Below, one piece after another: positions 17,429 through 25,302 of a stretch of 64,000 bases of DNA. The stretch spans positions 62,001-126,000 of the forward strand of contig NZ_JAUZVY010000004.1 in the NCBI RefSeq assembly GCF_030717955.1, given 5' to 3'. Position 1 is the stretch's first letter, and every line of letters starts with the position of its first letter. The notes beneath the pieces are model-generated. The model ran no database searches. It saw nothing but the letters and a program-made list of their open reading frames with translations, and had not been told where the DNA came from. The position numbers were made by a program, and so were the translations under genes. Source of the stretch: Alkalimonas delamerensis. Its GTDB lineage: Bacteria > Pseudomonadota > Gammaproteobacteria > Enterobacterales > Alteromonadaceae.

Positions 17429-20311
17429 TTAATGCTTTGATGGCTCAGCCTGGGATGCCAGCACGATCCGATCGCGGCCAAGAGCCTTACCCTGATACAA
17501 GGCCATATCCGCTGCTTTCACCGCTTGCTCTAAGGCGTCAGCCTGGGTTGCTACCGGACTGATGCCAAAAGTGGCACTGAGTGGTGTCGTTAGCTCCGGT
17601 ACATTCAACTGTTGCATGCCAACACGCAGCTCCTCCATAAGGTGAGCAGCTTGCTGCAGATCTGTTTGCGGCATTAACAACAAAAACTCCTCCCCTCCCC
17701 AACGCGCAATCAGGTCCTGACCGCGAAGCCGTTTCTTCAAAAAAGAAGCAAAAGTTTTTAGTGCCGCATCACCGATATGATGACCGTGGCAATCATTGAT
17801 TTGTTTGAAATGATCGATGTCCATCAACACCAGCGTGAGCGGTGATGTTGTTCTGCATCGCTGTGCTTGTAACAGTGCCGCAGCGGCGTACAAAGCCCGC
17901 CTGTTCAGCAAACCGGTCAGGCTATCGGTATTCGATTGCAACTTAAGCTGCCGATTGACCTGTTCCAGCTCGGCAGTGCGCTGCGCGACAACCAGGTCAA
18001 GCGCTGCTGCTCTTTGTTCCAATCGCCTGGTATGCAAGCGGTGTAGACCAAACAGCAGCATGGCACTGAGTACACCCAGCAAGGCTATACCAGCTGGACG
18101 CTGCCAGAAAGGAATTGGAACATGCAATACCAATGGCTCAGTTCTGACCTCTTGACCACCGGCTCTGGCCATAATTTCCAGCCGATGTGTGCCAGGAGCA
18201 AGCTGGCTAAGAGTCAAAAGTGCATCCTGCCCCAAAGCATTCCACTCCTGCTGCCCTTGCCAACGAAAAAAGTACTGCACACGAAGATGAGGCTGGAAAG
18301 TCAGTAATTGAAATTGCAGCTGCAGCTCATCAACGCTCTTTGGCAATTGAATGCTGCCACTGCTTTGAGTAAGACTAAACAGCTGTCGGTTCAATCGCAT
18401 GCTGGTCAGATGCAACTGCAGGTTGTCAGGCACCGGGGTCATATCATCTTGACTTAGCTGCCAAATACCTGTGCTGGTCGCTAGCTGCACCTTGTCACCC
18501 GACAATGCACGAAGCCCCTTAAGCTGAACACGGTTAAAGTCCAGGCCTCGCCGCCCAGCCATCAGATGCAGCTGGGTGCCATCGGGTTTGAAACTCAACA
18601 CGCCATTACGGGTTAACACCCAAATAAAATGGTCGGTTCGGGTAATGCCAATCACCCGTTGGTCTGGCAAACCTTCGGCTTGGCCCAGCACCTTTGCTTC
18701 GGTTAGATCCTGACTCAGTCGGATTAAACCACGGTCACTACAGAGCCAGAGCACATCCTTCTCAGCCAGCATGCACTGAAAGTAGCCTGTGGCCAGCACA
18801 CTGTCCGGTTGCCAGACTAAGGTCATGCTTTCCTGCTCCCCCAGATACAATCTGCCTTGACGGCTCAATAACCACAGTCGTTGCCGCGCATCGATCTGGA
18901 TATCAACAATACCATCCTGTGCCTTGCCACCAGGCTGAAGCTGCACAGCTTGCCAATCCATGATGTGCTGTGTAGCAGCTTCGGCGGGGATTCGAATTAC
19001 TCCCTCCTCCCATAGCCCAAGCCATAAAGCGCCATCGGCAGAGATGGCCATCCGTTCAATGTTCAAACGGTTGAGAGTAATGTTAAGAGGTACCGGCACA
19101 AAGTGGCGCCTATCATTCAGCCTGAACAGGCCTTTGTCTGTGGATGCCAGCGTATGCGGGCCAAACTCCACCACATCCCTGACATAAGCCACCGGATATT
19201 CAGCCATAAACATGAGTTCATGCCATTGACCATTTTTGAGTTGCAGCAAGGTTTGCTCCAAGGCCTGCCAGCGGGTGGAAGTTAAAGAAGACGGCCCCAG
19301 ACGACGCGGTTTGTCTGAGCTAATAAATGCACTTAGGTCGGGCTTAACCGCACGCATCGGTGAGGGCATCAGCGGCAAAAGCCCACTATTACGGCTGCCT
19401 AACCAGATCTGGCCAAACTTATCACGCAAGATGTGCCTGACATCAATGGCTGGAAGCAGCAATTCACTTTGCAGTTCGGAGCCTGCTAACCACACCCTGA
19501 ACATACCGTCGATGGAGCCAACCAACCAGCTGCCTGCTGATTCAGCAAGAATTGTATTCGGGTTACCAAAGCCAAAGAGTTGCAGACTCTCCGGCTTACT
19601 GATATCCAACAACGCCAAGTGTGCCCGCAGGCCAACGAGCAACAACTGATCGCTTACTTCAACAGTTCGGATCTCTTGCTGGTTAAACACTTCGTGCTGC
19701 AACCAGTCACTTTTTTCAACTGCTGCCGGGAACAACTGATACAAACCATTTGATGTCGCAACCCACAAAGTGCCATTGCCCTGCTCTGCCAAATGCCAGA
19801 TCCGCTGCCCCGCTAAAGGCTGAAATGGCTCCGCATGCATGCTACCAGAGGCTAATTGATAGAGACCATGGGTGGTACCAATCCACAGTACCTCAGTCGA
19901 GCTTAGATGCAACGACTGGATCTGCGCATCCTCAGGGAGTGCTGTGACTTGCTGCCAGTTTTTACGCAGCTCATCCAGCCGCCACAGCCCGCTACCCCAG
20001 GTGCCAACCCAAAGTTGGTTTTGCGAATCGCTGATAACTTGGCTGTAGCTCGCACTCTGACTGAGCGCAGGCGGTGCAAAGCGCAGGTACTGCTGACCAT
20101 CAAAGCGCAGCAAACCATCAAACTCCGCAGCCAGCCATTGAAAGTTTTGCTGATCCTGCGTCACCCCATAGACAACCGCAGGCATAGTCTCTGGCAGCTC
20201 CACCTTGGCCGCATGCAACTGGACCGCATGCCCGATGGTTGACCAAAAAACCAGGCCACAGACCAATACGGCCAAAAGCAGCAATAAAATCCGACTTGGG
20301 TATGAATGCAA
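17429..20311 (-). CDS. Two-component-regulator-propeller diguanylate cyclase
   Basis: Membrane diguanylate cyclase of 960 aa. An N-terminal signal/anchor (about 8-28) leads to a long periplasmic part with repeated short blades (for example LWVGTWGSGLWRLD, LWIGTTHGLYQL, LWVATSNGLYQL), typical of Reg_prop beta-propellers. A Y_Y_Y-like domain follows (FFRWQGQQEWNALG...LAPGTHRLEIMA), then a membrane span (about 740-760), a short coiled coil and a GGDEF domain with an intact GGEEF active site. RGQD five residues before GGEEF is the RxxD inhibitory site, so product inhibition is likely. The start is TTG with no clear Shine-Dalgarno and is uncertain. The input ligand cannot be inferred. Confidence 0.92.
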   Translation of the reverse strand: MHSYPSRILLLLLAVLVCGLVFWSTIGHAVQLHAAKVELPETMPAVVYGVTQDQQNFQWLAAEFDGLLRFDGQQYLRFAPPALSQSASYSQVISDSQNQLWVGTWGSGLWRLDELRKNWQQVTALPEDAQIQSLHLSSTEVLWIGTTHGLYQLASGSMHAEPFQPLAGQRIWHLAEQGNGTLWVATSNGLYQLFPAAVEKSDWLQHEVFNQQEIRTVEVSDQLLLVGLRAHLALLDISKPESLQLFGFGNPNTILAESAGSWLVGSIDGMFRVWLAGSELQSELLLPAIDVRHILRDKFGQIWLGSRNSGLLPLMPSPMRAVKPDLSAFISSDKPRRLGPSSLTSTRWQALEQTLLQLKNGQWHELMFMAEYPVAYVRDVVEFGPHTLASTDKGLFRLNDRRHFVPVPLNITLNRLNIERMAISADGALWLGLWEEGVIRIPAEAATQHIMDWQAVQLQPGGKAQDGIVDIQIDARQRLWLLSRQGRLYLGEQESMTLVWQPDSVLATGYFQCMLAEKDVLWLCSDRGLIRLSQDLTEAKVLGQAEGLPDQRVIGITRTDHFIWVLTRNGVLSFKPDGTQLHLMAGRRGLDFNRVQLKGLRALSGDKVQLATSTGIWQLSQDDMTPVPDNLQLHLTSMRLNRQLFSLTQSSGSIQLPKSVDELQLQFQLLTFQPHLRVQYFFRWQGQQEWNALGQDALLTLSQLAPGTHRLEIMARAGGQEVRTEPLVLHVPIPFWQRPAGIALLGVLSAMLLFGLHRLHTRRLEQRAAALDLVVAQRTAELEQVNRQLKLQSNTDSLTGLLNRRALYAAAALLQAQRCRTTSPLTLVLMDIDHFKQINDCHGHHIGDAALKTFASFLKKRLRGQDLIARWGGEEFLLLMPQTDLQQAAHLMEELRVGMQQLNVPELTTPLSATFGISPVATQADALEQAVKAADMALYQGKALGRDRIVLASQAEPSKH

Positions 20312-20581
20312 CTGCAGTTACCGATTTAAAATCATGGCATTAATGTATCTGAAGCACCACCGGTTTTCCAGATACGCGTGACTATGCTTACCACTATAGC
20401 TGTAAATACCAACAATGACCCAACTTCAATTCACTAACCACCACCGAGCTGAATTTGACCGGTGCTTTTTCGTGCAATCAAGGTACGCACCAGCCCAGCA
20501 GCTGGCTTCAAAAAAAATTTTGAGGTGGGATGGTCAGGTATTACCGACAAGAGACACTTGAATAAAGAAGGCAACAATTAA
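20312..20581. other. Intergenic stretch without recognised gene
   Basis: The 270 bases between the propeller cyclase and tRNA-Arg hold no coding frame with protein character. GGTGC at 20461-20465 and GCACC at 20487-20491 could pair, but with a 21-base loop and no T-run. The promoter of the cyclase must lie in the 5' part; I see no convincing boxes. Confidence 0.5.
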
Positions 20582-20656
20582 TGGCTGCCCCAGCAGGAAT
20601 CGAACCTGCAACTGCCCCTTAGGAGGGGGCCGTTATATCCATTTAACTATAGGGCA
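20582..20656 (-). tRNA. tRNA-Arg (anticodon CCU)
   Basis: The minus strand folds as a full cloverleaf of 75 nt with encoded CCA. The acceptor stem is TGCCCTA with TGGGGCA, the D arm contains AGTTAAATGG, the anticodon arm is GCCCC-CTCCTAA-GGGGC with CCT at 20623-20621, and the T arm reads GCAGG-TTCGAAT-CCTGC. It closely resembles E. coli argW outside the acceptor stem. The discriminator base is G. The anticodon reads the rare codon AGG. It stands alone, just after the FlgO lipoprotein genes in the direction of transcription. Confidence 0.96.
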
Positions 20657-20666
20657 ACAGCGCAGG

Positions 20667-20672
20667 ATTCTA
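20667..20672 (-). promoter_or_regulatory. Possible -10 box of tRNA-Arg
   Basis: TAGAAT on the minus strand is a good -10 box, 11 bases before the tRNA 5' end. The matching -35 region (TTCGGT) is poor, so a tRNA-specific promoter is only tentative; read-through from the lipoprotein genes is the alternative. Confidence 0.35.
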
Positions 20673-20704
20673 GCAGAAAATACATCCAGACCGAAAGGCT
20701 TGAT

Positions 20705-21322
20705 TTATGGGCGAATTTGATTGAGCACCAGATGAGGAATAAAGCCACTGGCACTGCTGCTGATGGTTTGGGAGTCCAGCTGCACCACCCTGGCCTGAAT
20801 TTCCATGCCGCGCTCCGTGGTGATCAGCGTGCCGGTGAGAATGGCATCCATCGGCAACTGCCGGGCCAGTAAGCGGGTGTCCCGCGACAAGGCAAAATCG
20901 CCATGCGGCCCGACATGAAAGTTGCTGGTCAGTTTGTGCTCGACCACCTGAACGCCATGCTGTGGCAACAAGGTACGCAGCAGCTCTGCCAGTTGATTGC
21001 CCAGTGGACTGCTCTTGCTCAAGGTTTCATCCAGCTCCACAAAGCTGCTGATGGCAACCCGCTGCTGCTGCAGGGCCTCAGTTTGCACCAACTGATACGC
21101 CAACTGCTCGGCATAGTGCTGCAATCGCTTCTGGCTTTGCGGCCAGTTGGGCATCAGATACTGCTCAGCTTCCGGCTGTACAGCGGAAGATGGCTGCCGG
21201 TACCAGGTAGTAGGCTCCGGCAGTTCAGTCAGCTGCTCTGCCTGACACTGCTCGCCATAGCAGGACGCCCAATGACTGCACGCACCGAGTAGTAAAGGCA
21301 TCAGCAACAGCAACAAGCGCAT
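20705..21322 (-). CDS. FlgO-family outer-membrane lipoprotein (third of three)
   Basis: A 205-aa lipoprotein with lipobox Leu-Leu-Gly-Ala-Cys (Cys at about 15). The C-terminal half matches the pattern shared by its two upstream neighbours: a VAISSFVELDE strand, a GNQLAELLRT helix, a DFALSRDTRLLARQ block, AILTGTLITT, and a final strand of the type ARVVQLDSQTI. This is the FlgO domain (the FlgO of Vibrio flagella). The ATG overlaps the preceding stop by one base (TAATG) and has AAGGAG upstream, so translation is coupled. No flagellar genes are in the window, so a flagellar role is not supported here. Confidence 0.82.
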   Translation of the reverse strand: MRLLLLLMPLLLGACSHWASCYGEQCQAEQLTELPEPTTWYRQPSSAVQPEAEQYLMPNWPQSQKRLQHYAEQLAYQLVQTEALQQQRVAISSFVELDETLSKSSPLGNQLAELLRTLLPQHGVQVVEHKLTSNFHVGPHGDFALSRDTRLLARQLPMDAILTGTLITTERGMEIQARVVQLDSQTISSSASGFIPHLVLNQIRP

Positions 21323-22035
21323 TAGTCCGCTCCTTGAATCAAGCGAACCTGCTGCGGCCGCTCGGAGGGCTGCAAACCGGCGATCACCGGTTGAGGAATA
21401 AAGCCTTGCGCCACTGCCAGCACCCGCTTGGAGTCGATGCCAACCAGACGGGCATTGACCATCACACCGGACTGGTGCCGCACTAAGGTGCCCCCCAGCA
21501 CATACTCAATGGGCTGTTCTTCCCGCAGTTCCAGAAAGTCCCGACTAAAAACAAAGTCCCCTTGTGGCGTCACCCGAATAAAGTCGGTGGTTTTAAAATC
21601 GATTTGGGTTAAGCCAAACTGATGCACTTCGTGCATAAAGCTTTCAGCCAGCTGATTGCCCAGCAAATCAGTCTCATCGTAAGGGCCATCCAGATAGACA
21701 AAGCTGGTGACTGCAAAAATAGCATCGGCCATGCCCGGATCCATCACGGCGATCAAGTCATGCATCATGCCTTGCACATAATGATTCAGCGGCATCCGCT
21801 GCTCACCCTGATAGCGTTGTTGCAGCCGCGCTTCAGCGCGCCGGTTGCTGCTGTAATTGGCCTGCTGATGCACCAAACTCTGATAATAGCCAACGTCGGT
21901 TTCGGTCTGAGCCGGTGCCGGAGCCGCCTGCAGGCTGTGCTCGCGGTACTCCTGCCACTTTTGCTGCGATGCGCACCCAGTGAGCACCATGGCTGCCACC
22001 AGTCCTAGCATCGCTGTTTGCCTGATACTGCGCAT
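21322..22035 (-). CDS. FlgO-family outer-membrane lipoprotein (second of three)
   Basis: A 237-aa lipoprotein with lipobox Val-Leu-Thr-Gly-Cys-Ala. The FlgO-like region contains FAVTSFVYLD, GNQLAESFMHE, a DFVFSRDFLELREEQPIEYVLGGT stretch and NARLVGIDSKRVLA. Between lipid anchor and domain is a Gln-rich linker with a paired Arg-rich segment. I chose ATG 22035, which follows AAGGTGG at 7 bases; the frame can be extended to a TTG at 22056 without better support. It overlaps the next lipoprotein gene by one base. Confidence 0.83.
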   Translation of the reverse strand: MRSIRQTAMLGLVAAMVLTGCASQQKWQEYREHSLQAAPAPAQTETDVGYYQSLVHQQANYSSNRRAEARLQQRYQGEQRMPLNHYVQGMMHDLIAVMDPGMADAIFAVTSFVYLDGPYDETDLLGNQLAESFMHEVHQFGLTQIDFKTTDFIRVTPQGDFVFSRDFLELREEQPIEYVLGGTLVRHQSGVMVNARLVGIDSKRVLAVAQGFIPQPVIAGLQPSERPQQVRLIQGAD

Positions 22036-22115
22036 AAAGTTCCACCTTAAAATCAAGTCGCTTCAATCGGAAAAAACGCTTACGCCATCATCGGCGCCTT
22101 GCTGCCGATCTGGCT

Positions 22116-22700
22116 CTAGTGCGAAATCCGGTACATCCTGCCCTGGCGCAATTGCACCTGCTCTGCTGAACCCAGTACGGCGGTTGGTATTTGATCGGCA
22201 GCAGCGGCAAGCACCCTATTGGTTTCTGTATCGACCAAGCGTGCATTAACTATAGTAAAATCTTCATGCTGCGACAGGGTGCCGGCAATGACGTAACGGA
22301 CCGATTGTTGATTGGCCAGCTCTGAAAGCTGCCGGGTCAGCAGACTGTCGTGCTGCGCATGCAGTTGCAAAGCCTGACCGGCACGAAACTCCGTTACCTG
22401 AAAGCCCAGCTGACTGGCAACGGTGAGCATGCTTTCCTGCAACTGCAAGCCAAGATGACGCAAGCGGACATTGGTATTGTCCGGTTGCAAGGTAGCGCTG
22501 TCGGTAAAGGTCACCGCCGTCATGCTGCCATGTGGCAGCACAGGCAAGTCCGCCAGCAACTGCTCGGCCAGCCGCTCGGTATAAAACAACACCGGGTCCA
22601 GGCGGGGTTTTGCCTCGGAGACGGCACTTTGTTGCCGCAGTTCAGCATGGCTGCAGGCCAGCAATGTCAGTACCATCAGGGGAATTAACCAGTTTTTCAC
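22116..22700 (-). CDS. FlgO-family outer-membrane lipoprotein (first of three)
   Basis: A 194-aa lipoprotein. Starting at GTG 22700 gives a textbook lipoprotein signal with lipobox Leu-Leu-Ala-Cys; the longer frame from ATG 22739 would put 13 polar residues ahead of the signal peptide. The domain repeats the landmarks of the other two: MTAVTFTDSAT, LQESMLTVASQLG, a block ending LLTRQLSELAN, YVIAGTLSQHED, NARLVDTETNRVLAAA. Eighty bases separate it from the second gene. It is first in the triplet and follows thyA in the same direction. Confidence 0.82.
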   Translation of the reverse strand: MKNWLIPLMVLTLLACSHAELRQQSAVSEAKPRLDPVLFYTERLAEQLLADLPVLPHGSMTAVTFTDSATLQPDNTNVRLRHLGLQLQESMLTVASQLGFQVTEFRAGQALQLHAQHDSLLTRQLSELANQQSVRYVIAGTLSQHEDFTIVNARLVDTETNRVLAAAADQIPTAVLGSAEQVQLRQGRMYRISH

Positions 22701-22762
22701 AAGGATGCCTTTGCTGCCAGATTGAATACCAGCATCCATACAAAATCGGTGCCAGACTTACG

Positions 22763-23614
22763 CTATACCGAGAAGGGATACTGGATCGCCGGGTGGCACT
22801 GATACCCTTCAACCTTGAAATCATCCAGCGTGACCCAGGTTTCCAAATCCTGCAAGGATTGAATTTTCGGATTGATGAGCAGTCTGGGGGATGGAAAAGG
22901 CTCACGCTTTAGTTGCACATCCCGCATCAGCGCCAGTTGGTCTTCGTAAATATGTGCATTGACAATTTTGTGGTAGGCCTTGCCCGGCTTTAAACCGCAG
23001 ATCTGTGCCATTAAAGCAAGAAAAGTAAACACCTGTACCTGATTGAAGTTGAGCCCTAAAGGCACATCGCAAGAGCGCTGATAGCTGGTCAGGTACAAAG
23101 TGTCCCCCAGCAATGAAAAGTTATGGGTGTGCATGCAGGGGCGCAGACAGCCGCGGTCAAACTCGCCCGGGTTGTAAAAGGTAATGATTTCACCCCGATC
23201 GTCTTTGCCCTGCGACAAATCATCCACCACTTTTTTCAGCTGATCGATCACTTGGCCATCCGGCCCGGCCCAGGCTCGGCCTTGCACCCCATAAACCCGT
23301 CCCATGTCGTCCGGCCCTTGCCGATGCGGGTTGGCAAGCCAAGCGGCATTGTCATTGGCATTGGCATCCCAGGTTTTGGTACCGAGCGCCCGAAAATCAG
23401 CTGCATTTCGATAGCCACGGATATAGCCCAGCAATTCAGCAATGGCGGCTTTCCAGTAACTTTTCCGGGTGGTGATCAGCGGAAAAGCATTGGCAGCAAC
23501 ATCATAGCTTAAATCAGCATTGATGACCGTTAAGCAACGCTTGCCGGTTCGTTCATTGGCAACCCAGTGCCCTTCATCGATAATGCGCTGGCAAAGCGCT
23601 AAATACTGTTTCAT
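22763..23614 (-). CDS. thyA: Thymidylate synthase
   Basis: Methylates dUMP to dTMP using methylene-tetrahydrofolate. The 283-aa form, longer than the 264 aa of E. coli, is the type found in Vibrio and relatives. The catalytic cysteine is Cys160 in LRPCMH. The dUMP-binding RSCDVPLGLNFN block follows (about 180-191), and KIVNAHIYEDQL and the C-terminal YPFSV are conserved. It overlaps lgt by 4 bases, the common lgt-thyA arrangement. Confidence 0.95.
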   Translation of the reverse strand: MKQYLALCQRIIDEGHWVANERTGKRCLTVINADLSYDVAANAFPLITTRKSYWKAAIAELLGYIRGYRNAADFRALGTKTWDANANDNAAWLANPHRQGPDDMGRVYGVQGRAWAGPDGQVIDQLKKVVDDLSQGKDDRGEIITFYNPGEFDRGCLRPCMHTHNFSLLGDTLYLTSYQRSCDVPLGLNFNQVQVFTFLALMAQICGLKPGKAYHKIVNAHIYEDQLALMRDVQLKREPFPSPRLLINPKIQSLQDLETWVTLDDFKVEGYQCHPAIQYPFSV

Positions 23615-24420
23615 GCGGCCCCCGCTGTTGTTTTATGACGCAGTTGGCTGTAACCAATAAGGCCAAGACCTGCCAGTATCATCGGCAGACAGAGCCATTG
23701 CCCCATGGTCATGCCCAGGGCCAGTACCCCCAGGTGCGCATCCGGCTCACGGAAGAACTCGACGATAAAACGTGCCACACCATAGCCCAGCAGGAAAACG
23801 CCCCCTAGCGTGCCTTTGGCCGGTTTGAAATGACGAACCAGCAGGATAATCACGAACAACAGGATCCCTTCCAACGCCACATGATAAAGCTGTGACGGAT
23901 GCCGGGGCAGTGGCCCGGCACCAGGGAATACCATGCCCCAGGGCACCTCTGTGACCCGCCCCCAAAGCTCGGCATTGATAAAGTTGCCGATGCGCCCGGC
24001 CGCTAAACCTAGCGGAATCAGTGGTGCGGCAAAATCCCCCAGCGCCAGAAAATCTTTTCGGGTTTTGCGTGCGAACCAGGCCATAGCCACCAGTACACCC
24101 AAAAGGCCACCGTGGAAGGACATCCCCCCTTCCCAAACGCGCAGCAAATAGCTCGGTTCGGCCAAAAAACTGTCGAACTGATAAAACAGCACATAGCCGA
24201 TACGCCCACCCAGGATCACCCCTAAAAAGCCGTAAAACAGCAGGTCGCTCACTTCCTGCCTGGTCCAGCCCGAGCCTGGTCTGGCCGCTGCCCGGTTAGC
24301 CAGCCACCAGGCAATCAAAAAAGCCACCAGGTACATTAAACCGTACCAGTGGATGGCCAGCGGGCCCAGGTTGATGGCGACAGGGTCAATGTTGGGGAAG
24401 GTTAAATAGGATTGCGACAT
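23611..24420 (-). CDS. lgt: Prolipoprotein diacylglyceryl transferase
   Basis: Inner-membrane enzyme that adds diacylglycerol from phosphatidylglycerol to the lipobox cysteine, the first step of lipoprotein maturation; substrates would include the FlgO-type lipoproteins nearby. The 269-aa protein has about seven membrane spans and the Lgt signature GRIGNFINAELWGR. HWYGLMYL near the N terminus and the GGRIGYVLFY segment are also typical. ATG 24420 is preferred over an in-frame GTG two codons upstream. Translation is coupled to thyA. Confidence 0.96.
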   Translation of the reverse strand: MSQSYLTFPNIDPVAINLGPLAIHWYGLMYLVAFLIAWWLANRAAARPGSGWTRQEVSDLLFYGFLGVILGGRIGYVLFYQFDSFLAEPSYLLRVWEGGMSFHGGLLGVLVAMAWFARKTRKDFLALGDFAAPLIPLGLAAGRIGNFINAELWGRVTEVPWGMVFPGAGPLPRHPSQLYHVALEGILLFVIILLVRHFKPAKGTLGGVFLLGYGVARFIVEFFREPDAHLGVLALGMTMGQWLCLPMILAGLGLIGYSQLRHKTTAGAA

Positions 24421-24436
24421 GGGCACTCTTTACTCA

Positions 24437-25231
24437 TCAGGCAAAAAACATTCGAAGCGCCACCAGCATCAAAAAGACACCAAAAAAACGCTTAATTTTC
24501 ATCACAGGCAGCTGTTGCGTTAGCCGCGCCCCCACAGGAGCGGTAAAAATCGAGGTCAGCACAATACCAAGCATGGCGGGCAAGTAAATAAAGCCCAAAA
24601 AGCCATCACTTAACTGGTACTGCTGCCAGCCGGCGGTAACATAGCCCAGAGTTCCAAAAAGCGCAATGGCGATGCCGCTGGCTGCGGCACAACCGATGGC
24701 ACGCTTCATATCCACCGAAAAATAATTCAGCATAGGCACAAATAAGGCGCCACCGCCGATCCCGAGCAGACTGGCGAGGCCGCCAAAAGCCCCCGAAAGG
24801 CCAACCATTGCAGGAGCTCCGGGCAACGCACGCTTGCCGACCACAGAACGGGAGCCCAGCATCCGAAGTGCGATTAAAGTGACAGCGACAGCAAAGATAC
24901 GCTGCAGCACAACGCCGTCGACCAGATGTGCCAGGTAGCCGACACACCAGGCTCCCAGTGCAGAGCCAATCATGATTTTACTGGCCAGTGGCCAGGGGAT
25001 ATTGCCCCATTTGTGATGTGCCCGCACCGAGGAAGTAGCAGTCACCACAATGGAGCCTAAGGAGGTCGCGATGGCGACCAGCATGGCATGCTCAGCTCCA
25101 ACAATGCCAAAAGCTGGCAACAACACCAAAAGAACTGGCACCACAATAAGGCCGCCGCCAATGCCCAGCAAGCCGGCCAGCAAGCCAACAACGGCACCCA
25201 TCAATGCAGAAATAACGATGATACTTAGCAA
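24437..25231 (-). CDS. TSUP (TauE/SafE) family permease
   Basis: A 264-aa membrane protein with about eight spans. The N-terminal half contains GLLAGLLGIGGGLIVVPVLL, and GGLASLLGIGGGALFVPML repeats it in the second half. This Gly-rich repeat defines the TauE/SafE family, whose members move sulfite, sulfonates and related anions. The substrate cannot be read from sequence. The start is TTG, supported by AAGGAA six bases before it. The gene lies 16 bases ahead of lgt in the same direction. Confidence 0.9.
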   Translation of the reverse strand: MLSIIVISALMGAVVGLLAGLLGIGGGLIVVPVLLVLLPAFGIVGAEHAMLVAIATSLGSIVVTATSSVRAHHKWGNIPWPLASKIMIGSALGAWCVGYLAHLVDGVVLQRIFAVAVTLIALRMLGSRSVVGKRALPGAPAMVGLSGAFGGLASLLGIGGGALFVPMLNYFSVDMKRAIGCAAASGIAIALFGTLGYVTAGWQQYQLSDGFLGFIYLPAMLGIVLTSIFTAPVGARLTQQLPVMKIKRFFGVFLMLVALRMFFA

Positions 25232-25302
25232 GCAAAGTTCCTTAACTGTACGCTAACGCTTATCTAGCTGACATGGACCAAGGGCATCAGTGTACCAGAC
25301 AA

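Noticed and set aside
20461..20491. GGTGC/GCACC pair upstream of tRNA-Arg
   Set aside because: Only five base pairs around a 21-base loop, no T-run and no conserved context.
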